DNA of 64,000 nt. It comes from Lachnospiraceae bacterium. GTDB taxonomy: Bacteria; Bacillota; Clostridia; Lachnospirales; Lachnospiraceae. Within the stretch, counting starts at the first letter, position 1; each line of letters begins with the position of its first letter. Positions 1 through 8,332 of this stretch are shown one piece after another. The stretch is taken from NCBI GenBank assembly GCA_017387565.1, contig JAFOEY010000052.1, positions 1 to 64,000 of the forward strand, in the 5' to 3' direction. The notes below the pieces were generated by a model. It had not been told where the DNA came from. It worked only from the letters and a program-made list of their open reading frames with translations, and did not search any database. The position numbers and the translations under genes were made by a program.

Positions 1-272
1 ACATGGGGCTTATGGATAACACTCCAACCGGCAAGCTGATTCGCAGTATTCTCCTTGCATTTGCAGAATTCGAACGAGACATGATCGTGGAACGCACACA
101 GGAGGGGCGACGCCTCTCTGGTCACTATGGTGGCCGTCCAATAAAATACAAGAGGGAACAACTAGAGCATGCAATGCACCTCTTAGAGACCAATTCCTAC
201 AAACAGGTCTCCACCATGACTGGAATTTCGGTCAGCACCCTATACCGCACTAAGCTGCGGAAAGAGGTGTAA
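1..272 (+). CDS. Serine recombinase (resolvase/invertase), C-terminal part, cut by window edge
   Basis: The frame is open from the first base and the visible text reads (N)[12 protein letters not shown], which is internal in this family, so the true start and the catalytic serine lie left of the window. What remains is the end of the catalytic domain, the long E-helix ([16 protein letters not shown], visible residues 20-35) and a C-terminal helix-turn-helix (about 66-82). Such enzymes cut and rejoin DNA at short crossover sites through a phosphoserine link, usually on transposons, plasmids or phages. It converges on parA, and both probably belong to one integrated element. Whether the complete enzyme is intact cannot be judged here. 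Confidence 0.88.
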   Translation, partial: MGLMDNTPTGKLIRSILLAFAEFERDMIVERTQEGRRLSGHYGGRPIKYKREQLEHAMHLLETNSYKQVSTMTGISVSTLYRTKLRKEV

Positions 273-321
273 AAAAGAACTTACACACTTTACTTGACAA
301 ACCCTGGTAAGCTGAATATCC

Positions 322-1107
322 TTATTTGGTTTTCGCATGACTTAACACCTCCCTTGCCAGTTTTTCGTAGCTTTCTGCGCCTTTACTCTGACGGTCATAT
401 TCAAAGATACTCACGCCTTCAGAAGCAATCTCTGCAATGGCTTCCGACCTCGGTATGGCATCCGCAAATATATTTACATCATTTCCATAAGCGGTATGTA
501 CCGCTTTCTTATTTCTCTTTGAATTGTTGTATCTGCTTGCATCCATTGTAAATAGAATACCCTCTATCTCTATTTCCGGATTAAAACGCTGTTTTGTGCC
601 CTTATATACCTTTAAAAGCTCCGTAAGACCGTCTGCTGCATAAAACTGTGGCTGTACCGGAATTAAGACACTGTTTGCTGCTGTCATTGCATTTATAGTC
701 AGCATACCAAGTGACGGCATACAGTCGATAATAATGTAATCATAATCATCCTGTAACAACTCCAAATACTCTTTCAAAACACATTCCCTATCATCAACCG
801 TAATTAACGACATATCCATGCCTGTAAGCAACTTATTGGACGGAATCACATCGACACCCTCTTTATGGCTTAAAATAGCCTCTTTAGGCTCAAATTCAAT
901 TCCCATGATGATGTTTTCCATCATATTCTTTAATGTTACTTTCAAATTCTTTGGAAAACCCAATCCGAGGGTCAAATGCCCCTGCGGATCAGCGTCTACC
1001 AACAATACTCTTTGACCTAATCTAGCCAAACCAACTCCTAAATTGATACTTGTGGTAGTCTTTCCTACTCCACCTTTCTGATTAGCGATTGCGATTACTC
1101 TACACAT
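322..1107 (-). CDS. parA: ParA-type partition ATPase
   Basis: A 261-residue ParA/Soj/MinD-fold ATPase. The deviant Walker A KGGVGKTT lies at residues 11-18, followed by LVDADPQG (Walker A prime) and IIIDCMPSLG (Walker B). Length fits plasmid and element ParA proteins; the family segregates DNA by forming ATP-dependent patches on the nucleoid, usually with a ParB partner. No parB is visible; it would have to lie left of the window or be absent. The start is supported by an AAAGGAGAA ribosome site. A very small gene begins 20 bp upstream on the same strand, suggesting one transcript. Together with the recombinase tail it marks a mobile element rather than the chromosomal parA, which normally sits near the origin. 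Confidence 0.92.
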   Translation of the reverse strand: MCRVIAIANQKGGVGKTTTSINLGVGLARLGQRVLLVDADPQGHLTLGLGFPKNLKVTLKNMMENIIMGIEFEPKEAILSHKEGVDVIPSNKLLTGMDMSLITVDDRECVLKEYLELLQDDYDYIIIDCMPSLGMLTINAMTAANSVLIPVQPQFYAADGLTELLKVYKGTKQRFNPEIEIEGILFTMDASRYNNSKRNKKAVHTAYGNDVNIFADAIPRSEAIAEIASEGVSIFEYDRQSKGAESYEKLAREVLSHAKTK

Positions 1108-1126
1108 GATAATTCTCCTTTGTTTT

Positions 1127-1303
1127 CTACTGTTCCTTTATGTTCCGTTTCTTTACTTCCACATATGCTCTGTGGAATCTCTTTGTCCCCTTATTCGGGT
1201 AAACATCTGAAAACTCTGTTACTTCTATCTTGGGATTTCTCTGTAATATCTTCCCAAACCACTTAATATCGTTCTTTGTTCCCATCAATCTAACTTTTAA
1301 CAT
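1127..1303 (-). CDS. Small DUF3970-like protein upstream of parA
   Basis: A 58-residue gene, easy to miss because of its size. It reads MLKVRLMGTKNDIKWFGKIL at the start and ends VEVKKRNIKEQ. The pattern (K/V)VRL.GT..DI, then a YPN(K).. segment and a YVEV strand, resembles the DUF3970 family of tiny Firmicutes proteins often found on mobile elements; I recall this from memory and could not search it. A strong GGAGGAGTG ribosome site precedes the ATG at good spacing, and parA follows after 19 bp, so co-transcription is likely. Function of the family is unknown to me. Confidence 0.7.
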   Translation of the reverse strand: MLKVRLMGTKNDIKWFGKILQRNPKIEVTEFSDVYPNKGTKRFHRAYVEVKKRNIKEQ

Positions 1304-1322
1304 TCAACACTCCTCCATGCTC

Positions 1323-1391
1323 TCATGTGCATCGCTGTTCAGATAATATGTTGAGCTTTCTCGCCCCTGCACCTAACGCTGTATTTAACAT
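1323..1391 (-). CDS. Possible 22-residue leader peptide
   Basis: An ATG preceded by GGAGGAAATCAGT opens a 22-codon frame (MLNTALGAGARKLNILSEQR and two more) that ends just before the ribosome site of the DUF3970-like gene. The good Shine-Dalgarno is the only support; no homologue is recognised. It may be a leader peptide, a remnant of a longer gene, or chance. Confidence 0.25.
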   Translation of the reverse strand: MLNTALGAGARKLNILSEQRCT

Positions 1392-1440
1392 ACTGATTTC
1401 CTCCATTTTTTTAATATTTGACCATTATCTCTAAGTGCAT

Positions 1441-1620
1441 TGTTGCACCTAAAATCCTCTGAAAGTGAGCAAAAAAAGGACATTCCGATTATTATTCGAA
1501 ATGTCCTTTGGTTAGTGTTACTGACACCTACATTTACTTTGTTGCATCTCAGGCAAAAATGTAATATTAAGTATTATTACATATTATTCAACAAAAATCT
1601 GTTGCACTTATGTTGCACTT
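1441..1620. repeat. Four TGTTGCA direct repeats at the element edge
   Basis: TGTTGCAC or TGTTGCAT occurs at 1441, 1540, 1600 and 1611; the last two are immediate neighbours. They lie between the parA operon and the 3' end of hemZ. Such repeats can be partition-complex binding sites, replication iterons, or arm-type sites of an integrase. No further evidence separates these. Confidence 0.45.
1475..1509. terminator. Hairpin upstream of the parA operon, likely bidirectional terminator
   Basis: A perfect 10-bp stem AAAGGACATT / AATGTCCTTT flanks a 15-base loop; an A-run on the left gives a U-tract when read on the minus strand. It would stop hemZ transcripts before they enter the element. Confidence 0.6.
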
Positions 1621-1681
1621 TGGAGTATTTTTAGTACCCTTTCGTGTCATTACACTCAATAATATTCAATTAAAAATCGAC

Positions 1682-3184
1682 TTAAGAATCTTTGTAAAGC
1701 TCTTTCTTACGCTCAATCATTTCTTCGATTCTTTCGATATATTGGGCAACATCCTTCACATTGTCGCATCTCTCAATGCGTCCATCCGGATAAACTCTTT
1801 TGCTAATGGTTCCTGCACCACAGGCTACTATGGTCTGTTTCTCTTCCATAATCAAAATATTATAAATTCCATATTTTCCCGGTTTTGCATAACCAACATT
1901 TTCAAAATTGCCGGACATATTTTTCTGGCGATACAGATAATAAGGATCCATTCCCATATCAGCTGCTCCTTTTGCAGCAACTTTCATCATATCATCCGTA
2001 TTATTCAGGCAATCGATTCCGTTCTCTTCTACCCACTGTTTTAATTTTGAGGCACGCTTAATAGCAAGCGAATGGACCGTCAACGAATCCGGAGCAAGTT
2101 CTTTAATCTGGCGAATCGTCTCTGCTACATCCCCCTCATCTTCACCGGGAAGACCTAAAATCATATCCATGTTGATGTTGTCAAAACCAATCTCTTTTGC
2201 AAGCCGGTAAGCATCTTTTACCTGAGAAACCGTATGCTGTCTTCCGATGATTTTTAAGGTTTCTTCTTTCATGGTCTGCGGATTTACCGAAATTCTGCCA
2301 ACTTTATGGTCATGAAGCACCTGCAATTTTTCTTTAGTAATACTGTCTGCCCTGCCGGCCTCAACCGTAAACTCCAAAAGATGGGACAAATCAAAATATT
2401 TCTCCAACAAAGAAAGCAGACGATCTAACTGCTCTGCGCTCAAAGTAGTCGGTGTACCTCCACCTACATAGACACTATCTAAAATACGTTCTGAAAAAGC
2501 CTCAGAAACATAAACCATCTCTTTTTCCAGACAATCAATATAATTATCCACTTCTTTTTCAAAAGCACAAATCGGATTGGATGTAAAAGAACAGTACAAA
2601 CATCTAGTAGGACAGAACGGAATACCGATGTATAAACTATATCCCTGCTCTACATGAAGCTTACTTAATAAATCATGCTCTCTATGAGCAATGTCCGTTG
2701 CCAATTTTATTTTTTTATCACTCACAAAATGATTCTGTTTCATAAAATCGGCAATCTGAGCATCATCCTTTCCGTCTTCTATCATTGTCATAGCAATCTT
2801 AGTAGGACGAATACCGGTCAGATTACCCCATGGCAGACTTTTTTGATGAATATCACACAAACTCAGATATAAAAACTGCTTAAATATGTTTTTATCCTCT
2901 TTTCGAAGTAAGCCATTGCTAACTTTAAAGTCATACGGCGCAGTTGCCGTATAGCAATGCGTCAGTCCGTTTTCTTCATCGCTATAAACAATCTGAGGTG
3001 GATTTGACAAAAGAGAAATATAAAACGTGGTGGGTTGTGCATTCAAAATACAATCTATCAATCCACCTTCTGCATTTTCTTTATCCGGCGTAAGCACCTT
3101 CACCGTTTCTTCCGGATAAAAAGCCTTCACCAGCGAATGAATGTCATATTCCAAATTTGCCACATCTACTTTTACAATCAACAT
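1682..3184 (-). CDS. hemZ: HemZ-type radical SAM protein (coproporphyrinogen dehydrogenase-like)
   Basis: 500 residues. An N-terminal region of about 170 residues is followed by a radical SAM core with the cluster motif in IPFCPTRCLYCSF (CX3CX2C), then GGGTPT and the downstream family block around INMDMILGLPGE. The family is annotated as oxygen-independent coproporphyrinogen III dehydrogenase HemZ of Firmicutes, related to HemN/HemW; the extra N-terminal domain is what distinguishes HemZ. Whether it acts in haem synthesis is inferred, as no other haem gene is in the window and related HemW proteins bind haem without this activity. The stop lies about 60 bp from the last TGTTGCA repeat of the mobile element. 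Confidence 0.9.
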   Translation of the reverse strand: MLIVKVDVANLEYDIHSLVKAFYPEETVKVLTPDKENAEGGLIDCILNAQPTTFYISLLSNPPQIVYSDEENGLTHCYTATAPYDFKVSNGLLRKEDKNIFKQFLYLSLCDIHQKSLPWGNLTGIRPTKIAMTMIEDGKDDAQIADFMKQNHFVSDKKIKLATDIAHREHDLLSKLHVEQGYSLYIGIPFCPTRCLYCSFTSNPICAFEKEVDNYIDCLEKEMVYVSEAFSERILDSVYVGGGTPTTLSAEQLDRLLSLLEKYFDLSHLLEFTVEAGRADSITKEKLQVLHDHKVGRISVNPQTMKEETLKIIGRQHTVSQVKDAYRLAKEIGFDNINMDMILGLPGEDEGDVAETIRQIKELAPDSLTVHSLAIKRASKLKQWVEENGIDCLNNTDDMMKVAAKGAADMGMDPYYLYRQKNMSGNFENVGYAKPGKYGIYNILIMEEKQTIVACGAGTISKRVYPDGRIERCDNVKDVAQYIERIEEMIERKKELYKDS

Positions 3185-3210
3185 GATAATACACTCCGTT
3201 TTTATTTTGG

Positions 3211-3449
3211 GTTGTGGTCTGCAAGGAATATATTATCTTTCTTGTGCAAGACTAACGTTGATAAGTCTATCTAAGTATTCCGAATATCATTTCCTAATAT
3301 TCTGACGCACACGGCGCATAATGGACATCCTGTCCAAATGCGCCTTTCGCGACGTCCTGTCGCGAAGTGCTGATATCTTATCGGAATACTAAGATAAACT
3401 AATCAACAACGTCAAAATGCACGAGAAAAATAATATATTCCTTGCTCAA
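3211..3449. repeat. Long Y-shaped palindrome D
   Basis: Outer arms GTTG...CAAGGAATATATTA (from 3211) pair with TAATATATTCCTTG...CAAC (to 3449). Further in, GTATTCCGAATATC pairs imperfectly with GATATCTTATCGGAATAC. Inside sit two side-by-side hairpins: GCGCATaATGGACA / TGTCCAaATGCGC (3314-3343) and TTCGCGAC / GTCGCGAA (about 3346-3366). The whole 239 bp would fold into a three-way junction on either strand. It lies between hemZ and the metallo-hydrolase gene, both on the minus strand. Confidence 0.8.
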
Positions 3450-3491
3450 CATAAAAATCAAACTATTCTCATCTAAGTATTTTCATAGATA

Positions 3492-3717
3492 GTTGGGTGG
3501 AAATATTTCTCATGCGAGTTAATTGCAAAGATGCTGCCTTTTGACTTAGTATTTTGGTCTTATTTCAGCAATTCGCAGCACGGATGCTGCGAAAGGTGCA
3601 CGTCGGACATGGATGTCCGGGTGCACCGATGCGTCCGAAGTCAATTCACTTTCCCAAAATACTTAGTCAAAATCAGCATCGAAGCCTTAACTCGCATGAG
3701 ATATATTTCCACCCAAC
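3492..3717. repeat. Long Y-shaped palindrome E
   Basis: A second large palindrome 42 bp from D. GTTGGGTGGAAATAT and CTCATGCGAGTTAA on the left pair with TTAACTCGCATGAG and ATATTTCCACCCAAC on the right; GACTTAGTATTTTGG pairs with CCAAAATACTTAGTC. Two inner hairpins follow: TTCGCAGCA/TGCTGCGAA (3572-3593) and GGTGCAC...GTGCACC with GGACAT/ATGTCC (3595-3627). The design matches D although the bases differ. Confidence 0.8.
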
Positions 3718-3743
3718 GTTCCCCCGAAAAATACCCCTACGCA

Positions 3744-4367
3744 TCAGACGCAGGGATTATATTCTTTTTCATGTCCGATGGTAGTCGCTTCGCCGTGTCC
3801 GGGATATACCTTGGTATCGTCCGGAAGTAAAAAGAGTTTTTCCCGGATACTGTGGATGAGTTCAGATGCAGATCCACCCGGAAAATCAATTCTACCAACG
3901 GATTCCTCAAACAGGGTATCTCCGGCAATCAAGATGTCATCTTCTTCAAAATAGTAGCAGCATCCGCCTTTGGTATGTCCGGGTGTTGCGATGACTTTAA
4001 ATGTCATTCCGGCTTCGGTACAGATATCACCGTCTTTTACAAAACCATCTGCCACAACCGTATAGGCACTTCCAAAAGCTCCGGATAAATTGATCGCAGG
4101 ATCTTCCAAAAGCTCTTTTTCCACATCTAAAGCATAGACTTTGGCACCGGTCAGATTTCTTAACTCATTGCAACCTTCTATATGGTCAAAATGACCGTGT
4201 GTCAAGTAAATGGCTGCAATATGAAAACCTGCTTCTGTAATTTTCTCATAAATATATTCGCCACGATCACCCGGATCAAAAAATATAACGTCCTTTTTTC
4301 CTTCTTCATAAACAAAATAACAATTAGTCGCACATGAACTTAATATAAATTTCCCAATCTTCAACAT
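3744..4367 (-). CDS. Metallo-beta-lactamase-fold hydrolase, GloB-like
   Basis: 207 residues with the full metal-site set of the fold: THGHFDHIEG, then GHTKGG, GDTLF and a C-terminal PGHGE. Such small single-domain proteins are annotated as hydroxyacylglutathione hydrolase-like and act on thioesters or related compounds in the cytoplasm; the true substrate is not known. The start has a GAGGGAA ribosome site. No clear operon partner: palindrome E follows its stop and the decayed pdxT region precedes it. Confidence 0.9.
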   Translation of the reverse strand: MLKIGKFILSSCATNCYFVYEEGKKDVIFFDPGDRGEYIYEKITEAGFHIAAIYLTHGHFDHIEGCNELRNLTGAKVYALDVEKELLEDPAINLSGAFGSAYTVVADGFVKDGDICTEAGMTFKVIATPGHTKGGCCYYFEEDDILIAGDTLFEESVGRIDFPGGSASELIHSIREKLFLLPDDTKVYPGHGEATTIGHEKEYNPCV

Positions 4368-4566
4368 CTTTTTTCCCTCAAATCATTTTATTATAGTCTA
4401 TAGCATTAGCTATTTGGGCTTTTTTCATCATACCATATTACACTAAAAAATTATATAATTTCATAAACTTTATTTTTCTCATCATTCTTCACGATTACAG
4501 ATTACATTTCCAATTCCCCATCAATTTTTTCCCAATTACAAATCGGATTTTCTAAAATATAAAAAA

Positions 4567-4617
4567 TGTCGACAAGTAGTATTTATACACAAATGTGCAA
4601 AACGCTACCTGCCGACA
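4567..4617 (-). terminator. Terminator after the pdxT remnant
   Basis: TGTCGaCAaGTAG pairs with CTACcTGcCGACA around a 25-base loop; read on the minus strand the stem is followed by ATTTTTTATATTTT. It would end the transcript that once covered pdxT. The rest of 4368-4677 shows no gene. Confidence 0.6.
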
Positions 4618-4677
4618 CCTAAAATATCAAAATTATAACGATAAAATTATGACCTTTTACCCCAACATCATAATGAT

Positions 4678-4884
4678 TTAAGCACCTATTGATTGTTTAT
4701 GTTCTTTACAAATCTGCAAAAAATATTCATGGACTTTTGTAAAATCCGTAACCGGCAATGTTCCAAAATAAACGTTGTTATCATTGGATAACTTTTCTGC
4801 TAACAAGATTAATCCTGCACAGGTACCAAGCACCGGAAGTCCCTCTTGTATTTTGGAAAGAATCGGATCAAACATTTGAAATCT
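4678..4884 (-). pseudogene. pdxT: Decayed pdxT (glutaminase subunit of PLP synthase) with internal deletion
   Basis: About 68 codons remain of a protein normally near 190 residues. (FQ)MFDPILSKIQEGLPVLGTC and AGLILLAEKLSND match the middle of PdxT, including the nucleophile Cys in GTCAG. After TLPVT the text jumps to DFTKVHEYFLQICKEHK, which resembles the very C-terminus (RVHEYF...). So roughly 55 N-terminal residues and about 90 internal residues, with the catalytic His/Glu region, are missing. In-frame stops lie just upstream. No pdxS is in the window. PdxT releases ammonia from glutamine for vitamin B6 synthesis; this copy cannot. Confidence 0.82.
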
Positions 4885-5249
4885 TCACTAACGGAATTTT
4901 ATGCAAATGGGCAATTTCCGTTTTTTCTCAATATCCATCACAATGTGCTTATTCTTATTCACACATTCGACACATGGTGTCGCTCACTCTTTTACACATA
5001 CAAATATTATAGGTCACTGTCCTGTCTTCAATTTTTACGATTCGCACGATACCACGTCCTTTCTGTTTTGTTTTTATTGTAATCAACTCATATCTGATTG
5101 CAAAATTATAATAGCATGGCATTTCGACTTTGTATAATATACAAATCTATTGCCCGGTCATAGATATACGCTATATCAAAACGAATACTCATATTCGAAG
5201 GAAGCATAATTCGTTTCATTGCTTAGCAGGCAGATACAACCGACTTTTG
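4885..5249. other. AT-rich stretch without a gene
   Basis: No convincing reading frame on either strand. A weak hairpin AACGGAA / TTCCGTT with a T-run lies at about 4891-4926 and small inverted repeats of CGAATA/TATTCG near 5180-5215. It may be what is left of the lost part of the pdxT locus, but I see no recognisable remains. Confidence 0.5.
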
Positions 5250-5693
5250 TCAATAATCCTCTTCAGGTGCTTCTTCTTTCTCTCCGATATCGTTTACCGG
5301 CTTTTCCAGCCCTTCAATGGTAATGCCATGTTTTTCGGCATAATCCCATAAAGCTGCATGAATTGCCTCCTCTGCCAACAAAGAACAATGCACTTTAATG
5401 GGCGGCAGACCATCTAATGCCTCCATAACGGCTTTGTTGGTCACCTTTAATGCCTCTTCCACGGTTTTTCCTTTGACTAACTCCGTTGCCATACTGCTGG
5501 TAGCGACTGCCGCACCACAGCCAAAGGTCTTAAATTTTGCTTCTTTTATGATACCGTTATCATCAATATCCAGATACATCCGCATGATGTCTCCGCACTT
5601 TGCATTTCCTACCGTGCCCACACCACTTGGATTCTCGATTTCTCCCACATTTCTGGGATTATTGAAATGATCCATTACTTTTTCACTATACAT
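5250..5693 (-). CDS. nifU: IscU/NifU-type iron-sulfur scaffold
   Basis: 147 residues. The three cluster-ligand cysteines are present at C33 (with D35 in AKCGD), C59 (FGCGAA) and C103 (KVHCS), matching the IscU/NifU N-terminal scaffold domain. It assembles Fe-S clusters from sulfur supplied by the cysteine desulfurase encoded 38 bp upstream. The acidic C-terminal tail (EKEEAPEEDY) is typical of clostridial members. It lacks the NifU C-terminal thioredoxin-like domain, as is usual for this clade. Confidence 0.95.
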   Translation of the reverse strand: MYSEKVMDHFNNPRNVGEIENPSGVGTVGNAKCGDIMRMYLDIDDNGIIKEAKFKTFGCGAAVATSSMATELVKGKTVEEALKVTNKAVMEALDGLPPIKVHCSLLAEEAIHAALWDYAEKHGITIEGLEKPVNDIGEKEEAPEEDY

Positions 5694-5731
5694 AAACTGT
5701 GATCCTCGTTCTTTCTGTTAATCGCTTTTTT

Positions 5732-6922
5732 CTAATTCTGGTGTTTTACAAAATCCTCATATAAGGGTGACATTCCCCGCAATCTTTCAATGATTTCTTT
5801 TAGCCGGTCTACGGTAAAATCAATTTCTTCTTTTGTTGTTTTCTCGGATAACGTAATTCGCAATGACCCATGAGCAATTTCATGAGGCAGTCCGATAGCC
5901 AATAATACATGTGACGGGTCTAACGAGCCGGATGTGCAGGCAGAGCCACTGGATGCACATATTTTCTGCTGATCCAGTAATATCAACATCGATTCTCCTT
6001 CAATAAAACGGAAGCAGAAATTTGCGTTATTTGGAAGACGCTTCTCTCTTTCCCCATTCAGTCTGGCATAAGGGATTTCATTTAAAACACGCTCTATGAG
6101 ATGATCCCGAAGTTTTGTTTCATAAGCAATACGCTTGTCCATATCAGCAAAAGCTAACTCTGCAGCTTTGCCAAAGCCAACGATTCCCGGAACATTATGT
6201 GTTCCCGCTCTTCTTTGTCTCTCCTGGGCGCCCCCATGGATAAAAGAACGGATTTTTACGCCCTTTCGGATATACATAAGACCAACGCCCTTCGGTCCGT
6301 TCAGTTTATGTCCGCTGGCACTCAACATATCAATATGCATTGCCTCCACATCAATCGGAATATGTCCGAATGCCTGTACCGCATCTGTATGGAACAGAAT
6401 GCCATGTACTTTGGCAATGGCGCCAATTTCTGCGATGGGCTGGATCGTTCCGATTTCATTATTGGCCGTCATGACGGAAATCAGGATGGTATCCGGTCTG
6501 ATGGCTTTTTTCAATTCATCCGGTTTTACCGTTCCATATTCATCCACATCCAGATAAGTCACTTCAAAACCTTTTTTCTCTAAATACTCGCAGGTATGGA
6601 GGATTGCATGATGTTCAATCTTTGTGGTGATGATGTGTTTTCCCTTATCCTGATAAGCCTCGGCTGTTGCCTTTAATGCCCAGTTATCCGATTCACTTCC
6701 GCCACCGGTAAAATATATTTCATCCGCCCGTGCATTGATGCCCTGCGCCAAAATGCCTCTGGCTTTGTTCACAGCCTCACTTGCTTTTCCTGCAAATGTA
6801 TAAATGGATGACGGATTCCCATAATATTCCGTAAAAAATGGTGTCATAGCTTCCAAAACCTCCGGATAAACCTGAGTGGTTGCCGCATTATCTAAATAAA
6901 TGATTTTGTCTGTATCTGACAT
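5732..6922 (-). CDS. nifS: Cysteine desulfurase NifS/IscS
   Basis: 396 residues, PLP-dependent aminotransferase fold class V. YLDNAATT at the N-terminus, the PLP lysine in SASGHKLNGPKGVG, and the active-site cysteine in SSGSACTSG are all present; the long SSGSACTSG loop is the group I (IscS/NifS) form. It removes sulfur from cysteine and passes it to the scaffold encoded next. Rrf2 regulator, nifS and nifU lie in a row on the minus strand. A near-consensus promoter precedes nifS itself, so it may be transcribed separately from the regulator gene. Confidence 0.95.
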   Translation of the reverse strand: MSDTDKIIYLDNAATTQVYPEVLEAMTPFFTEYYGNPSSIYTFAGKASEAVNKARGILAQGINARADEIYFTGGGSESDNWALKATAEAYQDKGKHIITTKIEHHAILHTCEYLEKKGFEVTYLDVDEYGTVKPDELKKAIRPDTILISVMTANNEIGTIQPIAEIGAIAKVHGILFHTDAVQAFGHIPIDVEAMHIDMLSASGHKLNGPKGVGLMYIRKGVKIRSFIHGGAQERQRRAGTHNVPGIVGFGKAAELAFADMDKRIAYETKLRDHLIERVLNEIPYARLNGEREKRLPNNANFCFRFIEGESMLILLDQQKICASSGSACTSGSLDPSHVLLAIGLPHEIAHGSLRITLSEKTTKEEIDFTVDRLKEIIERLRGMSPLYEDFVKHQN

Positions 6923-6965
6923 TTCAAAACCTTCTTTCTATTTCCTAGTAGTTTGCTCAGATATT

Positions 6966-6993
6966 ATTATACTATACCTAATCCTATTGTCAA
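6966..6993 (-). promoter_or_regulatory. nifS promoter with overlapping Rrf2-type operator
   Basis: On the minus strand TTGACA (6988-6993), a 16-bp spacer and TATAAT (6966-6971). The spacer and flanks carry CCTA...TAGG dyads (plus strand ACCTAATCCTATTGTCAAG then CTAGG), the sort of site bound by Rrf2/IscR regulators; the rrf2 gene lies just upstream. Confidence 0.75.
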
Positions 6994-7020
6994 GCTAGGA
7001 ATTAAACGAATTAAACAAAT

Positions 7021-7455
7021 TTATATCGTATATTGATCTACCTTTTCTGCCTGCCACTCCAAAAGATCAGCCAATGTAATACTGTCCACGACTCCGTTGA
7101 TGGCATCATTGATCTTTTCATAAATTCGGACCGTAACACATTCTGCTCTTCTGTCGCACTCCATTCCTTCATCACCCACACAGCTTACCGGTGCAAGGTC
7201 TCCTTCTGTCTGACGCAAAATCATGCCAACCGTATAATCCTTGGGCTCTTTTTTTAACATATAACCGCCCTGTGCGCCTCGAATGCTACGTACAAATCCT
7301 GCCTTATTTAAAAGTGCGATAATTTGTTCCAAATATTTTTCCGATATCTGCTGCCTCTTGGCAATATCCTTGATGCTGACAGGTTCTCCTGTGTTGTAAG
7401 TTGCCAAATCCAGCATTAATCTCAATGCATATCTTCCCTTTGTTGAAATCTTCAT
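7021..7455 (-). CDS. iscR: Rrf2-family regulator, IscR-like
   Basis: 144 residues. The N-terminal winged helix starts MKISTKGRYALRLMLDLA and includes the family signature in SIRGAQGGY. Three cysteines at 92, 100 and 106 correspond to the Fe-S ligands of IscR, with slightly wider first spacing. IscR senses Fe-S demand and represses the cluster-assembly genes; the position directly upstream of nifS-nifU fits this. A GGGGAGAG ribosome site lies 8 bp before the ATG. Cluster binding is inferred from the cysteines only. Confidence 0.9.
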   Translation of the reverse strand: MKISTKGRYALRLMLDLATYNTGEPVSIKDIAKRQQISEKYLEQIIALLNKAGFVRSIRGAQGGYMLKKEPKDYTVGMILRQTEGDLAPVSCVGDEGMECDRRAECVTVRIYEKINDAINGVVDSITLADLLEWQAEKVDQYTI

Positions 7456-7508
7456 TCCTTTTCTCTCCCCAAATTCTCTTATTTATCTTTTCTTCTATTC
7501 ATGCATAA

Positions 7509-8306
7509 TCATTCTACATTCAGTCCTGCATTTTCCCTTGCACGCTGCATGGCCTCTGCTGTCAGGTCTTTAATCACCTCTCCGGCTATAATCAGTCCTA
7601 CTACCGAAGGTACAAATGCTGTGGAACCGGGAATGTCTCTCCGCTCCGTACACTTACGCTCCGCACCGGGCGGACAGATGCAGTTTGTTCTGCAGCTAAT
7701 TGCCATGTCCTCAATCGGTCGAAGAGGTTTTTCCTTGGAATAAACCACCTTCAGATGCTTCACCTTTCTTTTTTTCAATTCCCGCCGCATAACCTTAGCA
7801 AGCGGACAGACAGAGGTTTCGTAAATATCTGCCACCTCAAATCCCGCCGGATTCAATTTATTTCCGGCTCCCATACTGCTGATAATCGGAACACCCGCAC
7901 TCTGTGCTTCTAAAACCAGTGCAATTTTTGCCGTTACCGTATCTACTGCATCTACCACATAAGAATACTTGGTAAAATCGAACGAATCCTTATTATCCGG
8001 CAGAAAAAAACATCTGTGCTCATAGACTTTTGCATCCGGATTAATATCCAATATTCGTTCCTTCATCACTTCGGTTTTATATCTGCCAACCGTTTTTCTG
8101 GTCGCAATCAGCTGTCTGTTGAGATTGGTCAGACAAACCTTGTCATCATCGATGACATCAATCGCTCCAACACCGCTTCGGACCAGTGCTTCCACAACAT
8201 GACCGCCTACACCGCCGATTCCAAAAACCGCAACTCTGGAAGAAGCAAGAATATCCATTGCCTCTTTTCCAAGCAAAATTTCCGTTCGCGAAAACTGATT
8301 TAACAT
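7509..8306 (-). CDS. tcdA: tRNA threonylcarbamoyladenosine dehydratase (TcdA/CsdL)
   Basis: About 265 residues, ThiF/MoeB/E1-like. The nucleotide-binding GIGGVGG motif is followed by DDDKVCLTNLNRQ, and the family block CPPGAERKC is present near the C-terminus. The enzyme uses ATP to cyclise t6A37 in ANN-decoding tRNAs. I chose the ATG at 8306 because AGGA lies 7 bp upstream and the protein then begins MLNQFSRTEILLG, as in known members; an ATG 7 codons earlier is possible. In other bacteria it is linked to sulfur-transfer proteins, which fits the nearby nifS. Confidence 0.9.
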   Translation of the reverse strand: MLNQFSRTEILLGKEAMDILASSRVAVFGIGGVGGHVVEALVRSGVGAIDVIDDDKVCLTNLNRQLIATRKTVGRYKTEVMKERILDINPDAKVYEHRCFFLPDNKDSFDFTKYSYVVDAVDTVTAKIALVLEAQSAGVPIISSMGAGNKLNPAGFEVADIYETSVCPLAKVMRRELKKRKVKHLKVVYSKEKPLRPIEDMAISCRTNCICPPGAERKCTERRDIPGSTAFVPSVVGLIIAGEVIKDLTAEAMQRARENAGLNVE

Positions 8307-8332
8307 GTATTCATCCTGCCTATTCATAAAAT

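Noticed and set aside
3531..3830. Plus-strand frames over palindrome E
   Set aside because: Created by the GC-rich hairpins; no ribosome site, no homology and low-complexity products.
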